DNA from: Streptomyces caatingaensis
GTDB lineage: Bacteria > Actinomycetota > Actinomycetes > Streptomycetales > Streptomycetaceae
Length of the DNA: 64,000 nt
Direction of reading: 5' to 3'
NCBI RefSeq assembly: GCF_001187435.1
Contig: NZ_LFXA01000002.1
Location: forward strand, 1,116,001-1,180,000
How positions within the stretch are numbered: the first letter of the stretch is position 1; every line of letters starts with the position of its first letter. The translations under genes and the position numbers were made by a program. Under the pieces are notes generated by a model. That model did not search any database. It was given only the letters and a program-made list of their open reading frames with translations, and was not told where the DNA came from. Positions 61,186 to 64,000 of the stretch are shown here, piece after piece.

Positions 61186-63309
<2,124 letters not shown>

Positions 63310-63652
63310 GCGCGCACTTCCTTCCTCTGACGACGGCGGGGGAACGGCGGCGCGGGCGGTGCCGCCCGCCTCCTCAGGCTCACCCGCCTGCCCGGGGCGG
63401 GCAATCCGAAACGGTCCGTGCGGCTGTGACGGGGACGGCCGTGAGCACCCGCGAGTGCTCCGAGTGGAGGAAGCGCTTCGCCTGTGCGAGGCTGTTCGAG
63501 TCGTTGCCGTTACGGCCGGTCGCGTTCGACGTACCGGCGGGAGCGGTTCCCGGAGGCATCGCCCGGGACCGCAGGGGAAGGCGGCACAACTCCATCCGCA
63601 CCGCCGAGACGCCGCGTCACCGCCGGCCGGCTGCCCGCGAAGGAGGGTGACC
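63310..63652. other. 343-base divergent spacer upstream of catalase
   Basis: No gene seen. It holds one clear dyad, GAGCAC-CCGCGA-GTGCTC at 63443-63460, and a G+C-rich CCCGCC/GGCGGG hairpin near 63388. AAGGAGGG before 63653 is the SD of the epimerase gene. Confidence 0.5.
63443..63460. promoter_or_regulatory. Perfect 6-6-6 inverted repeat in the catalase/epimerase spacer
   Basis: GAGCAC-CCGCGA-GTGCTC, about 135 bases upstream of catalase. It may be an operator; the binding protein is unknown. Confidence 0.35.
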
Positions 63653-64000
63653 ATGGACGAACGACACTGGAACCGCGTGGTGGTCACCGGAGGCGCGGGC
63701 TTCGTCGGATCGCACCTGTGCGAGCGGCTGCTGGAGGACGGCGCCGAGGTGTGGTGCGTCGACAACCTGGCCACCGGCTCGCCCGCCAACGTCGCGCACC
63801 TCGGCGGCCACCCCCGCTTCCGCCTCGTCCGGGCCGACGTGTGCGACCCGGACAGCCTGGCCGCCGTCCCCGCCCCCGTGGACCTCGTCCTCCACCTGGC
63901 CTGTCCGGCCTCCCCGGCCGACTACCTGCGGCTGCCCCTGCAGACCCTGGAGGCCGGCAGCAACGGCACCCGCACCGCGCTCGAACGGGCCCGCCGCGAC
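63653..64000 (+). CDS. NAD-dependent sugar-nucleotide epimerase/decarboxylase, N-terminal part
   Basis: Starting at ATG 63653 with AAGGAGGG upstream, 116 codons are present before the window edge. VVVTGGAGFVGSHLCERLL is the extended-SDR Rossmann motif, and VDLVLHLACPASPADYLRLPLQTLEAGSNGT is close to UDP-glucuronate decarboxylase/UDP-xylose synthase-like enzymes. Those convert UDP-glucuronate to UDP-xylose; the catalytic YxxxK lies beyond the window. Confidence 0.9.
   Translation, partial: MDERHWNRVVVTGGAGFVGSHLCERLLEDGAEVWCVDNLATGSPANVAHLGGHPRFRLVRADVCDPDSLAAVPAPVDLVLHLACPASPADYLRLPLQTLEAGSNGTRTALERARRD

Overview
The window comes from a very high G+C actinomycete, almost certainly Streptomyces or a close relative. 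Genes are dense, third positions are strongly G/C, GTG and TTG starts are common, Shine-Dalgarno sites are GGAGG-like, and the gene set is typical: split LigD modules, lasso peptide biosynthesis, a DUF4287 protein, a class F sortase, DUF4142, actinobacterial CtaF and a CtpI-like ATPase. No rRNA, tRNA, CRISPR array, insertion sequence or phage genes were found. It reads as an accessory or near-arm region made of many small regulator-target pairs rather than long operons.

Layout. 0-8 kb: a truncated conserved gene, a small secreted cysteine protein whose pattern matches fungal class I hydrophobins, a LURP-one protein, a TetR/VOC-cupin pair with two operator-like dyads, two GNAT or membrane genes, a LysR/SDR divergent pair, and convergent LigD phosphoesterase and polymerase genes. 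8-15 kb: a fatty acyl-CoA ligase, a cytochrome P450, a VOC/oxidoreductase pair and a Tat-exported ceruloplasmin-like multicopper oxidase. 15.4-18.1 kb: a compact lasso peptide cluster (precursor, cyclase, leader peptidase) with palindromes upstream and no recognisable RRE (B1) gene. 18-28 kb: divergent XRE regulator/quinone oxidoreductase, GlxA-type AraC regulator/cysteine hydrolase, a FluC-DUF190-FluC fluoride-export operon, beta carbonic anhydrase, an FAD monooxygenase-like protein, DUF2267, and a regulator behind an operator of the RheA type.

28-43 kb: DoxX, a secreted cupredoxin, a 1,496-residue CtpI-like P-type ATPase preceded by an atypical thioredoxin, an OBAP (DUF1264) protein, a DsbA/FrnE-like protein with a degenerate CxxC, an ArsR-VOC operon, an alpha/beta hydrolase, a secreted protein, DUF4260-TetR under twin operators, PadR-membrane protein, and a YbdK-type ligase. 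43-64 kb: a redox and iron themed stretch with three hemerythrin-like proteins, a HemK-like methyltransferase + CDGSH protein + heme-oxygenase-like iron enzyme triad, sortase/DUF4142, CsbD, a phosphoesterase, SRAP, an orphan QcrB beside CtaD-CtaF, GH15, an Orn/Lys/Arg decarboxylase, an F420-type oxidoreductase, a large-subunit catalase followed by an HhH glycosylase-like gene, and the start of a sugar-nucleotide epimerase.

The most promising novel items are the lasso cluster with an unfamiliar Gly1/Asp9 core and no B1, the bacterial hydrophobin-like protein lacking exactly one disulfide pair, and the methyltransferase/CDGSH/iron-oxidase triad. All calls come from reading sequence; no database search was run.
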